The notes beneath the pieces were generated by a model. That model was not told the DNA's origin and did no database searches. It saw only the letters and a list, made by a program, of their open reading frames with translations. Below, in pieces: positions 9,105-19,176 of a DNA stretch of 64,000 nt; positions within the stretch are counted from its first letter, which is position 1; the number at the start of each line of letters is the position of its first letter. The DNA comes from Halomonas salinarum (GTDB lineage Bacteria > Pseudomonadota > Gammaproteobacteria > Pseudomonadales > Halomonadaceae). The position numbers and the translations under genes are program-made. The DNA is taken from the NCBI RefSeq assembly GCF_012062845.1, contig NZ_WWNB01000005.1, forward strand, positions 1-64,000. Direction: 5' to 3'.

Positions 9105-9358
9105 GTGAGGCTTTCCTCGGCGTCGCTGTCACCATCGACACTCCCACAGCTGGTGCGATCCAGATAGCCGACCCGCTGGTCGGGGGATACGCCATGCTCG
9201 GCCTCGTACTTGATCACCGCCTCGAGACATAGCTCGACCTGCTCGGCGCTCAATACCCGTCCATCGGGCCATTTCCGCAGTGACACCGCCTGCTTGAGGC
9301 TATCGTAGATGGCCGGCGTCATCTGTTGCACCATCTTGTCGAAGGTCATTTCGCTCAT
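9092..9358 (-). CDS. YeaC family (DUF1315) small protein
   Basis: An 88-residue protein matching the YeaC/DUF1315 family, function unknown. The conserved part is MTPAIYDSLKQAVSLRKWPDG, then LSAEQVELCLEAVIKYE and the RVGYLDR block; the tail is acidic. AAGGAAG lies 6 nt before the ATG. Its 3' end overlaps the start of the DUF2797 gene, and this two-gene order recurs in related gammaproteobacteria. Confidence 0.9.
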   Translation of the reverse strand: MSEMTFDKMVQQMTPAIYDSLKQAVSLRKWPDGRVLSAEQVELCLEAVIKYEAEHGVSPDQRVGYLDRTSCGSVDGDSDAEESLTWVN

Positions 9359-9423
9359 TTCAATCTTCCTTTAGTGACATGGGAGTGTCATCGCCTGTGA
9401 CCCAGGGTATCACCAGCGTCCCA

Positions 9424-10275
9424 TCAGGCCCTGCGGGCACGGCGCGCATCATACCAGCCCCAAACGAGGCCCACGATCAAGCCGCCCACATGAGCCTCGT
9501 TGGCCACGTTGCCGAAACCGACCAAGCCGGCCATATCGGTCATGGTAAACACCATCCAACCGAGCATGAACACCACCAGCATCTGGGGCACGAAGAAGCC
9601 ACTGCGAGGCGCTTGTCGTGACATCAGCCATACATAGCCGAGCAGCGCATAGACCACCCCCGACATACCGCCAAACAGCACCGTTCCAGTCGAATACTGC
9701 GCCAGGTTACCGGCGATGGCGCTGACAAGGCTCAGTGCCAGTATCAACTTGCCACCCCGAAGTTCCTCGATCTGGCGACCGAAATACCAGATCCAGAGCA
9801 GGTTAAATACCAGGTGCATCCAGCCGAAGTGCAAAAGGGCCGGCGAAAAGACGCGCCACACCTGTCCGGATCCGAAGGTATCGGCTAGTGTACCGAGGGT
9901 CAGGCTACCGCCGGACACCGCCACCGGCACGATGGCAAGCATGGCCACCACGATATCGCCAAGCAGCCACATCAGTGCGAACACCACCATGCAGGCCGCC
10001 AGCAGGCTCGCCGTCACCGGCGCCAGGGCGAAGGGGCGCAGCAACGATGAATCGTTGAGCTTGGCGCGGGCGGCGTGGCCATTGGGCATCAACGAATCGC
10101 CACGCTTCCATCTTTCCAAGAGATGGGTGAGCTCGTCGAACTGAGCGGGATCAGCCAACCACAGGGTGTAACCATCTTCGTCTTCAGTGAAGCGATGACC
10201 AATTCGATGCGCCCACAGGGCCTGACGCAGATCGCGGGTATCGGTGTCTCGGGGCAGCATGAGCACCTTCAACAT
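9424..10275 (-). CDS. Rhomboid family intramembrane serine protease (GlpG-like)
   Basis: Inner-membrane protease that cuts transmembrane segments of substrate proteins. The 283-residue product has a soluble N-terminal domain (about residues 1-70) like GlpG and six hydrophobic segments. The catalytic serine is S205 in GGMSGVVYALLG and the catalytic histidine is H262 in NEAHVGGLIVG, forming the Ser-His dyad. The HxxxN oxyanion motif (H154, N158) is present, so the enzyme should be active. The start at 10275 has AGGAA 7 nt upstream; a longer frame adds 27 atypical residues. Despite the GlpG-like form it is not in the glycerol operon. Confidence 0.93.
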   Translation of the reverse strand: MLKVLMLPRDTDTRDLRQALWAHRIGHRFTEDEDGYTLWLADPAQFDELTHLLERWKRGDSLMPNGHAARAKLNDSSLLRPFALAPVTASLLAACMVVFALMWLLGDIVVAMLAIVPVAVSGGSLTLGTLADTFGSGQVWRVFSPALLHFGWMHLVFNLLWIWYFGRQIEELRGGKLILALSLVSAIAGNLAQYSTGTVLFGGMSGVVYALLGYVWLMSRQAPRSGFFVPQMLVVFMLGWMVFTMTDMAGLVGFGNVANEAHVGGLIVGLVWGWYDARRARRA

Positions 10276-10362
10276 GCGGGGTTCCTTTTCATGCCGATGG
10301 GGAATGGGGTGTTGGCCGTAACACGGCCAGCAGGCCCAGTGTAACGAATTCCACAAAGAAAA

Positions 10363-10386
10363 ATCCGGCGGAGGGGGCCGCCGGAT
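10363..10386 (-). terminator. Rho-independent terminator after the nadK-phosphatase pair
   Basis: A perfect 9-bp GC-rich inverted repeat (10363-10371 with 10378-10386) and a 6-nt loop. Read on the minus strand it is followed by a run of T (10359-10363). It lies about 130 bp past the phosphatase stop and about 90 bp before the rhomboid gene start. Confidence 0.75.
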
Positions 10387-10516
10387 AAGAGCAAGGGATC
10401 ATTCAAGGGAACACACTTGAGATGCGCCACGAGCTAGGAAGTTCATGCATAACGGCTAAAATAATGTAAAACTTTGTCATCATAGCGTAACCAAACGTTC
10501 ATCCTGCCCAACTTGC

Positions 10517-11512
10517 TCAATCAAAGTCGATTTCCCAAGGCCTGGGCATCGCCTGCTCGTCGCGAGGCACCTTGAGCCAAACGAAATGATCGGCATCCAA
10601 CCTAGCCTCACCACTCCAGCGATAGGCCACCAGACGACCGAATTTTACCGCGCTGTAATCGAGACAGGCCACGTTCGGCGCTGGTAGCGCCGGGATGCCC
10701 TCGCACCAGTAGTGGCCAATGAACAGGGGGGGCTCGTCAGGCCCGTAATAGCTAAGTCGGGCGCGCTCGTTGTCGGACAGCACGCGCAGCTCCAGGTCAT
10801 CCGGCAGGTTGTCTGGCTGGAAGACCACATCGCCATAGGTGGCAGGGTGCTTGGCCCAGAAGTGAGTTCGGAAACTGCGGCGTCTGAAGCCGTCTCCGGA
10901 ATGCACCTCCAGGTTATTGGGCAAGGTGAGATGGCTGCCGCGCGTGAGCCGATCCAGGATCGCAAATGCTTCGGTCCCGGGAATCGCCGACTCACGCAGG
11001 AAGGCCTCATCAATTCGTCCGTCAGGATGATCACGGCGGAAGGCGTCGATCAGCGCCTGATCCCAGCAGGCGTGAACCACCCGCAGACCATCAAGCTCGA
11101 GGAACAATGGGAGTTGCATGAACCAGGCCAGCGTATCATCCCACTCGTTCAGGTGACCGCTGTACTGCTCGAGGGTTTCTTTGATGATGCGATTGCGACG
11201 CGGCGTATGGGGCCTGAGGAAGCCACCGTCGGGATCGCGCCGGCAATACGCCAGGGCATTGTACTCGTGGTTGCCCATGACGATATGCGCTTCGCCAGCC
11301 TCGACCATGCGACGCGCAATGGTCACGGCCAGGCGAATTCTGGGACCTCGATCGATAAGATCCCCCAGAAAGATCACACGCCGTCGCGGATGACGATAGA
11401 CACCCCGCCGACGATGATAGCCGAGCTTTTCGAGCAATGCTGCCAGGGTGGCGCCACAGCCGTGCACGTCACCGATCAGGTCATAGCCTTCAATGTTGTC
11501 CGTCATGGCCAT
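10517..11512 (-). CDS. Metallophosphoesterase of the PP2A/ApaH-like type
   Basis: Two-metal phosphatase of 331 residues. Three calcineurin-type motifs are seen: GDVHG at 14-18, GDLIDRGP at 50-57 and GNHE at 80-83; later IGHYWCEG and the final segment supply remaining ligands. It resembles diadenosine tetraphosphatase and protein phosphatases but is longer than ApaH (about 270) and the substrate is not known. Its ATG lies one base past the nadK stop codon, so it is translationally coupled to NAD kinase. A role in nucleotide hydrolysis would fit that link, but that is inference. Confidence 0.85.
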   Translation of the reverse strand: MAMTDNIEGYDLIGDVHGCGATLAALLEKLGYHRRRGVYRHPRRRVIFLGDLIDRGPRIRLAVTIARRMVEAGEAHIVMGNHEYNALAYCRRDPDGGFLRPHTPRRNRIIKETLEQYSGHLNEWDDTLAWFMQLPLFLELDGLRVVHACWDQALIDAFRRDHPDGRIDEAFLRESAIPGTEAFAILDRLTRGSHLTLPNNLEVHSGDGFRRRSFRTHFWAKHPATYGDVVFQPDNLPDDLELRVLSDNERARLSYYGPDEPPLFIGHYWCEGIPALPAPNVACLDYSAVKFGRLVAYRWSGEARLDADHFVWLKVPRDEQAMPRPWEIDFD

Positions 11513-11513
11513 G

Positions 11514-12395
11514 TCAATCCCCCAACCGGCTGCTCCAGCCGAGCTTGCTGCGACAAACCTCGTAGAAGTTGTGACCCAATGGATGGACCAGTTTCAGACG
11601 CTCTGGTTTCTGGCGAACGTAGAGGACATCGTCAGGCTTGGACACCACCCGTGTCTGGCCGTCACAGCTGACGTGGGGATAGGCTTCGTTGGTCTCACCG
11701 ATATGAATACGGATCTCGGACCTGGCATCGATGACGATGGGCCGGCTCGACAGCGTATGGGGAAACATCGGTACCAGGGTAATGGCATCAATGCTTGGGT
11801 GAACGATGGGCCCCCCGCCGGAAAGCGAATAAGCGGTGGAGCCGGTGGGGGTCGCAATGATCAGACCATCGCTGCGCTGGCTATAGACGAACTGGTCATC
11901 GATAAAGAGCTCGAACTCGATCATGCGCACCGCCTTGCCCGGGTGCATCACCACATCATTGAGGGCTTCTGCGCTGCCGACCAGTGCATCATGGCGGTAG
12001 ACCTCGGCATCAAGAAGAAAGCGCTCCTCAATCGTGTAGCGCCCGGCCAGCACCTCGCCGACCTTGTCCTCGAGTTCACTGGGCGATATATCCGTCAGAA
12101 AGCCCAGTCGACCACGGTTGACGCCAAGCACCGGGGTCCCGCTTCGACACAGCGCTCGGGCCGCCCCCAACAGACTGCCATCACCGCCGATCACGATCAC
12201 CAGGTCACAGATCTCACCCAGCATCCGGCGACTGGCTTCCTGCTGGCCATGATCCAGCATCACGGTGGCGGTGCGGTCCTCGAGAATGACGTGATAGCCG
12301 CCATCATCAAGAAAGCGGATCAGTCGCTTCAGGGTTTCCACCACCTTGGCACTACCCATGCGGCCGATCAGGCCAATGTTCTTGAAGGTTGTCAT
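11514..12395 (-). CDS. nadK: NAD kinase
   Basis: Cytoplasmic enzyme that phosphorylates NAD+ to NADP+ with ATP. The 293-residue length is typical. The diagnostic GGDGS motif is at residues 70-74, the substrate-binding Asn-Asp pair at 146-147, and the conserved TPTGSTAYSLSGGG loop near 183-195. A Shine-Dalgarno-like GGGAG precedes the ATG. It is the first gene of a two-gene unit with the downstream metallophosphatase. Confidence 0.97.
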   Translation of the reverse strand: MTTFKNIGLIGRMGSAKVVETLKRLIRFLDDGGYHVILEDRTATVMLDHGQQEASRRMLGEICDLVIVIGGDGSLLGAARALCRSGTPVLGVNRGRLGFLTDISPSELEDKVGEVLAGRYTIEERFLLDAEVYRHDALVGSAEALNDVVMHPGKAVRMIEFELFIDDQFVYSQRSDGLIIATPTGSTAYSLSGGGPIVHPSIDAITLVPMFPHTLSSRPIVIDARSEIRIHIGETNEAYPHVSCDGQTRVVSKPDDVLYVRQKPERLKLVHPLGHNFYEVCRSKLGWSSRLGD

Positions 12396-12468
12396 GCACG
12401 CTCCCGCCTCAACAAGCCGCCATTATGCGGACTCCCGTCGGGAGCGGCAAACCGCCACTCATCAGATA

Positions 12469-13347
12469 TCAGGCCAGCGGCGAGACGGGCAGGCGGCGAC
12501 GACGGACCCACCATTCATTGATGGCAAGTGACGCCACGATGATGGCCCCGCCCAGCGCCAGGCGCGACAGGTCGGCCTCCCGGTTCCAGAGCACCAGATT
12601 GACCAGGAGACCCGCCGGCACCAGGGCGTTGTTCATGATGGCAAGCGCGCCGGCATCGACCCGGGTCGCCCCCTTGTTCCACAGAAAGTAGCCGAGGCCG
12701 GAGGCGATCAGGCCCAGCCACGCCAGCACCCCCCACTGCAGGCCGGTGGTGGGGAGTTTCGCCGGGTTGCCGAACAGCGCGAAGGCGACCACCACCAGCG
12801 CCAGCGCGCCGAGGTAGAACCAACCAAAGATGCTGTATTGCGGCACTTTCTCGTCAAGACGAACAGCCAGATGACGATAGGCGACCTGCCCCAGTGCAAA
12901 GCACAGGTTAGCGCCTTGCACCACCAGGAAACCCAACCAGAAACCGCTGTCCACGCCCTTGTAGCGAATCACCGCGGCGCCGGCCACGGCAAGCGCTGCC
13001 GTGAGCAGGTAGAATGGCGTGAACCGCCGGGCCAACGCATCATCGATCAGCGTGACATAGAGTGGCGTGAAGATAGTGAACAGCAGCACCTCAGGCACCG
13101 ACAACAGCAGAAATGACTGATAGAAAAAGATATACATCAGCCCCAGTTGCACGGCACCGATCGCCATCAACGCCAGCTTGTGACGATTCGCCAGCAGCCG
13201 CGGCTTGAGAAATGGCAAAAACACCAGTGCGGCGAGCACGATACGCACCAGCACCGCGAAATAGCTGTCGACCTGACCGGACAGGTACGCGCCAATCAGT
13301 GAGAAAGAGAACGCCCACAGGGCCGTGACGCCCACCAGATAGCCCAT
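12469..13347 (-). CDS. DMT/EamA family transporter
   Basis: Inner-membrane transporter of the drug/metabolite superfamily. The 292-residue product has about ten hydrophobic segments arranged as two EamA repeats. Related proteins are annotated as carboxylate/amino-acid/amine exporters; the substrate cannot be told. GAGG precedes the ATG by 7 nt. It is divergent from the DUF6314 gene with only 25 bp between the starts, and the two Shine-Dalgarno sites lie in one small palindrome (cctcatgagg), so each promoter must lie inside or beyond the other's coding start. Confidence 0.88.
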   Translation of the reverse strand: MGYLVGVTALWAFSFSLIGAYLSGQVDSYFAVLVRIVLAALVFLPFLKPRLLANRHKLALMAIGAVQLGLMYIFFYQSFLLLSVPEVLLFTIFTPLYVTLIDDALARRFTPFYLLTAALAVAGAAVIRYKGVDSGFWLGFLVVQGANLCFALGQVAYRHLAVRLDEKVPQYSIFGWFYLGALALVVVAFALFGNPAKLPTTGLQWGVLAWLGLIASGLGYFLWNKGATRVDAGALAIMNNALVPAGLLVNLVLWNREADLSRLALGGAIIVASLAINEWWVRRRRLPVSPLA

Positions 13348-13372
13348 TGGTTAACCTCATGAGGAGAGAAAG

Positions 13373-13834
13373 TTGACGAGCATTATACGCGTGCGCGCCC
13401 TGCTACCAACCATCCGTCGACTTGAATTTTCGTCGCGCTCGGGTGACGCCTCGCAGTGTGCCTGGTCCGGCGAGGGGCATGGCACCGTCTCGGTCAGCGA
13501 AGACGGGAATGTGCTGCGCTTTCATGAGCAGGGATACTTTGCGCTGTCAGGACAGCCGAAACCGATCGCGTTTCGCAATGTCTATCGCTGGGAGGTGCAA
13601 GAAGAACGCGTGCGTCTCTTCCATGAACGGCGTGGCCAGGCAGCCGCCGTCTGGCTGTTCGATCTGATCGCGTCTTCCGATGGCAATGGCCTGGTTGCCG
13701 CCGAGGCACACCTGTGCGGCGAGGATCGCTACACGGCAAACCTTGCAATGACCCCTGAGGGTTTTACGCTCGACTGGCGTATCCAGGGCCCCCGCAAGGA
13801 CGAGTCGATCGCCTATCGCTATTTCGTTCAGTAA
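13373..13834 (+). CDS. DUF6314 family protein
   Basis: A 153-residue protein that matches the DUF6314 pattern: FRNVYRW, then a hydrophobic FDL segment, AEAHLCGEDRYTANL and a WRIQGPRKDESIAYRY ending. Function is unknown; the fold is probably a lipocalin-like beta-barrel. The start appears to be TTG at 13373, with AGGAG 6 nt upstream; no in-frame ATG exists near enough. The gene ends 121 bp before the convergent end of glpD. Confidence 0.8.
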   Translation: MTSIIRVRALLPTIRRLEFSSRSGDASQCAWSGEGHGTVSVSEDGNVLRFHEQGYFALSGQPKPIAFRNVYRWEVQEERVRLFHERRGQAAAVWLFDLIASSDGNGLVAAEAHLCGEDRYTANLAMTPEGFTLDWRIQGPRKDESIAYRYFVQ

Positions 13835-13954
13835 GCCACTGACGAAGGCTTTCGCCCGCGGCCGGCATGGGATGTCCGTATGACGATTGAGTCCCCGTCG
13901 CCCTGCCCTCAAAAACAGCGATCTACTTCACGCCTGGCGGCTTGCGGATGAGCG

Positions 13955-15652
13955 TTATCGCCACTTGAGTGTTTCTGAGTGCGCGGGATTATTCACCTGA
14001 GAATCAGCCACCTGAGCATCAGCACTCAGCATCTCCTCCACACTCTGGGCCTGGGCGCTGTCGAGATATTCTGCCAACTTGGCGTCAGCCTGGTCGCCGA
14101 ACAGGATCTCGCAGGCCTCCCGGAGACCGGGCGCGTTGCGGATCTCTTCGGCCTTCACCACCAACGAAATCTTGGAACGCCGGCGCAGGAAATCTTCGAG
14201 ACGGGTGATCATCTCGCGGCGCTGGGCCTGACGAATCTCGCAACGCAGGTATTCGGTGCCCTCGATCAGCACATCAGCCTGACGCGGGTCCTCGCGGATC
14301 TCCTCGAGCATGTCCAGCGCCTGAGCGCCATAACGCCGCCACAGCCGGGTGCTCAGGGCTTCATGGTGATGAGGCGCCAGGTCGTCCAGCCCCAACAGGC
14401 GCGCCTGATGGAAGAACTCCTCGCGGACCGCGCGGTGCGGCTCGCCATACCAGACGTAATCTCCATAGGGCACCTCGACGCCAAGTTCCTTGACCGCCGC
14501 CACGATCTCATCGCCAACGTTGAGACAATCGGTGAGTTTGCCGCCAAAGATACTCAGGTGGTGAGTGGCCGTATCGGTATCAATGACGTGCTTGCGCGAC
14601 AGTTGCTGGAAGTCCCGATCGCCTCCCGAGCTCGCCTTGACGGCCAACGGACGCACACCACAACGGGTCGAAATAATGTCATCACGGGTGAGCGGCGTTT
14701 CAAGCGTGAGCCGCTTGTTGATGTTGTCGAGCACGAAGCGGATATCGTCATCGGTGACCTGGACTTCCGGACTGTCGACGCGGGTATCCGTGGTACCGAT
14801 GCAGGTGCGTCGCCCCATGGGAATGACGAAGAATAGCCGACCATCATCGGCGAAAAAGGCCAATACCCGCTGGTGCTCGGTGAGCTGCGGCACGATCAGG
14901 TGGATCCCTTTGGAATAGACGTGCTGGTGCTCGGTGCGCTCACCGCTAAGGGCATTGTGCTGATCCACGTAAGGTCCGGCGGCATTGACCACCACCTTGG
15001 CGCGAATCTCGTAGGTGGTACCGGTCATCACGTCGCGGGCCTGGGTAATCCAGCGCTGCCCTTCCCGCTTGGCCCCCAGCGATTCGACGTAGTTGGCTGC
15101 CGCGCAACCGCGATCCATGGCACTGCGCACGAAGTTGAAGACAAAGCGCGCGTCATTGTCATGCAGATAGGCATCGGAATACTCGAAGCCCCCGACACTG
15201 CCGGCAATATCGATGATCGGTTCACGCCCCTTGATGTCTGCCGACGAGAGGTAATGCGGGATCCTGGTAAAACCGTTACCGATAAACCAGTAGAGCCAGC
15301 TGCCGGCCCAGAGGTAGCGAGGGTGGTAGCGAAATCCGCTGGCAATGGTCGTCAGGAAGCGAATCTCCTGCACCGTCGACGGAAAGTGCTTGATGAGATG
15401 ATTGCGACTCTTGCATAGCTTTCTGACCAACGGGAAATCATGACTTTCCATGTACTTGATGCCGCCCCACACCAGGTTCGAGGAGTGCATGCTAGTACTG
15501 CTGGCGAAGTCGCCACGGTCAATCAATGCCACCTTGACGCCCTTGCCGGCCAACGCGGCCGCCGACGCCGCACCATTGATACCGCCCCCGATGACCAGGA
15601 CGTCGAAATCCTCTTGCTGATGACGGTCAATATTGTGCTTACGCAATTGCAT
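13955..15652 (-). CDS. glpD: Aerobic glycerol-3-phosphate dehydrogenase
   Basis: FAD enzyme that oxidises sn-glycerol 3-phosphate to dihydroxyacetone phosphate and passes electrons to the quinone pool at the inner membrane. The 565-residue product has the FAD-binding GGGINGAA motif at 22-29, the DRGDFASSTSMHSSNLVWGG-type segment after it, IGTTDTRV in mid-protein and FGGKLTD before the C-terminal domain. The tail after about residue 515 carries an extra polar extension. The start at 15652 is the ATG that gives the family N-terminus; the longer frame adds 91 non-homologous residues. It is the last gene of the glycerol operon, 148 bp after glpK. Confidence 0.96.
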   Translation of the reverse strand: MQLRKHNIDRHQQEDFDVLVIGGGINGAASAAALAGKGVKVALIDRGDFASSTSMHSSNLVWGGIKYMESHDFPLVRKLCKSRNHLIKHFPSTVQEIRFLTTIASGFRYHPRYLWAGSWLYWFIGNGFTRIPHYLSSADIKGREPIIDIAGSVGGFEYSDAYLHDNDARFVFNFVRSAMDRGCAAANYVESLGAKREGQRWITQARDVMTGTTYEIRAKVVVNAAGPYVDQHNALSGERTEHQHVYSKGIHLIVPQLTEHQRVLAFFADDGRLFFVIPMGRRTCIGTTDTRVDSPEVQVTDDDIRFVLDNINKRLTLETPLTRDDIISTRCGVRPLAVKASSGGDRDFQQLSRKHVIDTDTATHHLSIFGGKLTDCLNVGDEIVAAVKELGVEVPYGDYVWYGEPHRAVREEFFHQARLLGLDDLAPHHHEALSTRLWRRYGAQALDMLEEIREDPRQADVLIEGTEYLRCEIRQAQRREMITRLEDFLRRRSKISLVVKAEEIRNAPGLREACEILFGDQADAKLAEYLDSAQAQSVEEMLSADAQVADSQVNNPAHSETLKWR

Positions 15653-15800
15653 GATGCCGTGCCTTTTTGAAATGACCAAGCCACTACGACGCCCTGAGAC
15701 ACCGCCAAGAGTCCGGCGCAATGCCAGGCGACAGAACACGAATACCGCAGTCATGAAGGGCCCGCTGTCTGTCGCTCTTGCCCCCAATGAGCGCAGGAGG

Positions 15801-17309
15801 TTACTCGAGAGGTGAATCCCAGGCCCTGGAGAGCGCCACCGCCCGATGCCAGCGCTGATAAAGTGCCGCACGCTCAGCCTCGGGCATGGCCGGCTGATAG
15901 CGCTGGGCCAGCTGCCACTTGGCATCTATTTCGGCACGATCCTTCCAGAACCCGGTGGCCAGCCCGGCGAGATAGGCGGCACCGAGGGCCGTGGTTTCGG
16001 TAATACGTGGCACCTTGACCGGCACACCAAGAACATCGGCCTGAAACTGCATCAGAAAGGTATTCACGGCTCCCCCGCCGTCGGCGCGCAGTTCCCTTAA
16101 AGGAATGCCGGATTCATCGACCATGACCTCGACGATGTCGCGGGCCTGGTAGGCGATGCTCTCGAGTACCGCGCGTGCGATATGGGCCTTGGTGGTGCCC
16201 CGGGTCACGCCAAGCAGAGTACCTCTCGCGTAAGGGTCCCAGTAGGGCGCGCCCAGGCCGGTCAGCGCGGGGACAAAATAGACGTTGTCGTTGCCGGACA
16301 AGGAAAGTGCCATACGTTCGGTGTCGGCGGCATCCTCGATAATGCCAAGCTCATCACGCAGCCATTGCACGGCCGCACCGGTGACGAAGATCGCTCCTTC
16401 CAGGGCATATTCCACGGGTTCGTCGCCGATGCGCCAGGCGATGGTGGTGAGCAGGCCATGTTGGCTTGCCACCGGCTGAGTGCCGGTGTTCATCAGCAGG
16501 AAGGACCCCGTGCCATAGGTGTTCTTGGCCATCCCCTCGCCGTGGCAGGCCTCACCGAACAACGCCGCCTGCTGGTCGCCGGCAATGCCGGCGACAGGCA
16601 CACGTGCGCCAAAGAAGGCGTCAGGGTCGGTCTCCCCAAAAAGCGATGATGATGCCTTGACCTCGGGCAGCAGAACCGCCGGCACCTTAAGCAGATCCAG
16701 CAACGCCTCATCCCACTCAAGGGTATGGATGTTGTACATCAGGGTGCGTGACGCATTGGAGACATCGGTCGCATGCACCCGGCCGCCAGTCAGCTTGTAG
16801 ACCAGCCAGCTATCGATGGTGCCAAAGGCGAGTTCACCGCGCTCGGCGCGTTCCCGTAGGCCGCTGACATTGTCGAGCAACCAGCGCACTTTGGTACCGG
16901 AAAAATAGGGGTCGCAAACCAGCCCCGTCTTGTCGCGGAAGGTGGCTTCCAGCCCCTCCTCGCGTAGCGTCTCGCAGATCCCCGCCGCACGGCGGTCCTG
17001 CCAGACAATCGCGCGATGCACCGGCTCTCCGGTCTCGCGATCCCACAACACGGTAGTCTCGCGCTGATTGGTGATGCCGATACCCACGATCTGATCAGGA
17101 AGAATGTCAGCATGGGTGAGCGCTTCACTAACGACCTGGTGTGTCACGTTCCAGATCATCTCGGCATCGTGCTCGACCCAGCCAGGCTTCGGGTAATATT
17201 GCTGGAACTCCCGGTACGCCTTTCCCCGGGCAGTGCCGTCATGGTCAAAGACCAGCACCGTCGAGCCGGTGGTGCCCTGATCGATGGCCAGGATATAGCC
17301 CTTGTTCAT
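15801..17309 (-). CDS. glpK: Glycerol kinase
   Basis: Cytoplasmic FGGY kinase that phosphorylates glycerol and so traps it after uptake. At 502 residues it has the normal length. Seen motifs are DQGTTGST at 10-17, [15 protein letters not shown], the glycerol-binding WLVYKLTGG region, [12 protein letters not shown] and the C-terminal [26 protein letters not shown] precedes the ATG. It lies between glpV and glpD, so uptake, phosphorylation and oxidation of glycerol are encoded in one transcript direction. Confidence 0.97.
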   Translation of the reverse strand: MNKGYILAIDQGTTGSTVLVFDHDGTARGKAYREFQQYYPKPGWVEHDAEMIWNVTHQVVSEALTHADILPDQIVGIGITNQRETTVLWDRETGEPVHRAIVWQDRRAAGICETLREEGLEATFRDKTGLVCDPYFSGTKVRWLLDNVSGLRERAERGELAFGTIDSWLVYKLTGGRVHATDVSNASRTLMYNIHTLEWDEALLDLLKVPAVLLPEVKASSSLFGETDPDAFFGARVPVAGIAGDQQAALFGEACHGEGMAKNTYGTGSFLLMNTGTQPVASQHGLLTTIAWRIGDEPVEYALEGAIFVTGAAVQWLRDELGIIEDAADTERMALSLSGNDNVYFVPALTGLGAPYWDPYARGTLLGVTRGTTKAHIARAVLESIAYQARDIVEVMVDESGIPLRELRADGGGAVNTFLMQFQADVLGVPVKVPRITETTALGAAYLAGLATGFWKDRAEIDAKWQLAQRYQPAMPEAERAALYQRWHRAVALSRAWDSPLE

Positions 17310-17393
17310 GCAATCACCTCGGCACCCCCTCGCCCCGCGAACGGGACGAGGCGGCGTCATGCCGGTTGATGTTGGCCTCTTGGCCAGTGCTCC

Positions 17394-19121
17394 TTACTGC
17401 TGCCAGGACTGGATCAGCTGGTCGTAAGGCACCGTGGTTCCCTGCGGCATTTCGTTATCAAGCTCAGCTTTCGGTGCGCCGGGCTTGCTCAGCCAATACT
17501 CAGGATCACGCTCTTCGTTGAGCTTGGGCTCGAAGGTCTCGAACACCTTGGCACGCGCCAGTCGCGCCATGATGTTGTCGAGATCGCCCGCCAGGTTGTC
17601 CAGGGCTTCCTTGGGCGTCACATCACCACTGACCGCAGGGGCCAGGTTCTGCCACCACAGCGGTGCCATGCGCGGATAATCCGGCACGTTGGTGCTCGAC
17701 GGGGTCCACTTGGACTGGTCCGGGCTACGATAGAACTCCACCAGGCCACCCAGCTTGGGCGCCATCTCGGTCATCTCCTCGGACATGATGTCGGAGCGAC
17801 GAATCGGCGTCAGACCGGCGATCAGCTTCTCAAGCGACACCGTCTTGGCGGTAGTGAACTGCGCGTACAGCCAGGCCGCGGTGCGACGATCCTCAGGCGT
17901 GGAGTCGAAGAAGGTCCAGGAGCCAACGTCCTGATAGCCGACCTTCATGCCTTCTTGCCAGTAGGGGCCGGTCGGTGAAGGCGCCATCCGCCACTTGGGA
18001 TTGCCCTCGTCATCGGTGACCGGCACATCGGGACTGGTCATGTCGGCGGTGAAGGCGGTGTACCAGAACATCTGCTGAGCGATCTGGCCCTGGGCGGGTA
18101 CCGGGCCGGCTTCACCGAAGGTCATGCCCTGGGCTTCGGGCGGCGCATAGTCACGCAGCCAGTCGACCATCTTGGTAACCGCAAACACCGAGGCCGGCGA
18201 GTTGGTCGCCCCGCCGCGGCTGACGCTGGCGCCCACCGGGCGGCTCTGTTCATCGACGCGGATGCCCCAGTCATCGACCGGGTTGCCGAAGGGCACGCCA
18301 GTGCTACCCATACCGGCCATCGACAGCCAGGAGTCATGGAAGCGCCACCCAAGCGACGGATCGCGACGCCCGTAGTCCATGTGGCCATAGACTTGCTGCC
18401 CATCGATCTCGCCCACCTCGTTGGTGAAGAACTCGGCGATGTCCTGATAGGCGGTCCAGTTGGTCGGCACCCCAAGCTCATAGCCGTATTTCTCACGGAA
18501 TTGCGCCTGCAGGTCCTCGCGCTGGAACCAGTCATAGCGGAACCAGTAAAGGTTGGCGAACTGCTGATCGGGCAGCTGGTAGATATCCCCATCAGGTCCG
18601 GTGGTGTACTGGATGCCAATAAAGTCATCCAGGTCCAGGGTCGGCAGGGTGTAATCGGACCACTCGTTCTCCATCGCCTTGGACAGGTTGACGGTGGTGC
18701 CATAACGAATATGGGTGCCGATGGCATCCGAATCGTTGACGTAGCCATCATAGATGTTGCGGCCCGACTGCATCTGGGTCTGCATGTTGTTGACCACATC
18801 ACCCTCGCCGATGATGTTGTGGGTGACCTCGATGCCGGTCAGTTCGGAGAAGGCCTCGGCCAGCACGTCACGCTCGTAGACGTGGGTGGTCAATCCCTCG
18901 GAGACCACGTTGATCTCCATGCCGCGGAAGGGCTCGGCGGCCTTGGCAAACCACTGAAGCTCAGCGATCTGCTCATCCCGGCTCAGGGTCGATTGTTGGA
19001 AGTGTTCCTCCAGCAAACGGTCGATGACGGCCTGAGTGTCGTGATTGTCGGCGTGCAGCGAACCGCTGGCCAGCATCACGCCAGCCGCCAGCGCAGAGAG
19101 TCGCATTCTTGTCGGTATCAT
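17394..19121 (-). CDS. glpV: Glycerol ABC transporter substrate-binding protein
   Basis: Periplasmic binding protein of the GlpV type, known from the rhizobial glpSTPQV glycerol importer. The 575-residue length fits that family, longer than common sugar-binding proteins. A signal peptide ends at about residue 24 (SLHA-D). Typical blocks are EVTHNIIGEGDVVNNMQTQM, YDGYVNDSDAIGTH and the tail YWLSKPGAPKAELDNEMPQG. It follows the permease and DUF2160 genes and precedes glpK by 84 bp. Assignment as glycerol-specific rests on the operon as well as similarity. Confidence 0.93.
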   Translation of the reverse strand: MIPTRMRLSALAAGVMLASGSLHADNHDTQAVIDRLLEEHFQQSTLSRDEQIAELQWFAKAAEPFRGMEINVVSEGLTTHVYERDVLAEAFSELTGIEVTHNIIGEGDVVNNMQTQMQSGRNIYDGYVNDSDAIGTHIRYGTTVNLSKAMENEWSDYTLPTLDLDDFIGIQYTTGPDGDIYQLPDQQFANLYWFRYDWFQREDLQAQFREKYGYELGVPTNWTAYQDIAEFFTNEVGEIDGQQVYGHMDYGRRDPSLGWRFHDSWLSMAGMGSTGVPFGNPVDDWGIRVDEQSRPVGASVSRGGATNSPASVFAVTKMVDWLRDYAPPEAQGMTFGEAGPVPAQGQIAQQMFWYTAFTADMTSPDVPVTDDEGNPKWRMAPSPTGPYWQEGMKVGYQDVGSWTFFDSTPEDRRTAAWLYAQFTTAKTVSLEKLIAGLTPIRRSDIMSEEMTEMAPKLGGLVEFYRSPDQSKWTPSSTNVPDYPRMAPLWWQNLAPAVSGDVTPKEALDNLAGDLDNIMARLARAKVFETFEPKLNEERDPEYWLSKPGAPKAELDNEMPQGTTVPYDQLIQSWQQ

Positions 19122-19176
19122 AATGACCTCTTCTTATTGAAGTACTTACTTGAAGGAGTGGCTCCTTCCACCCAGA

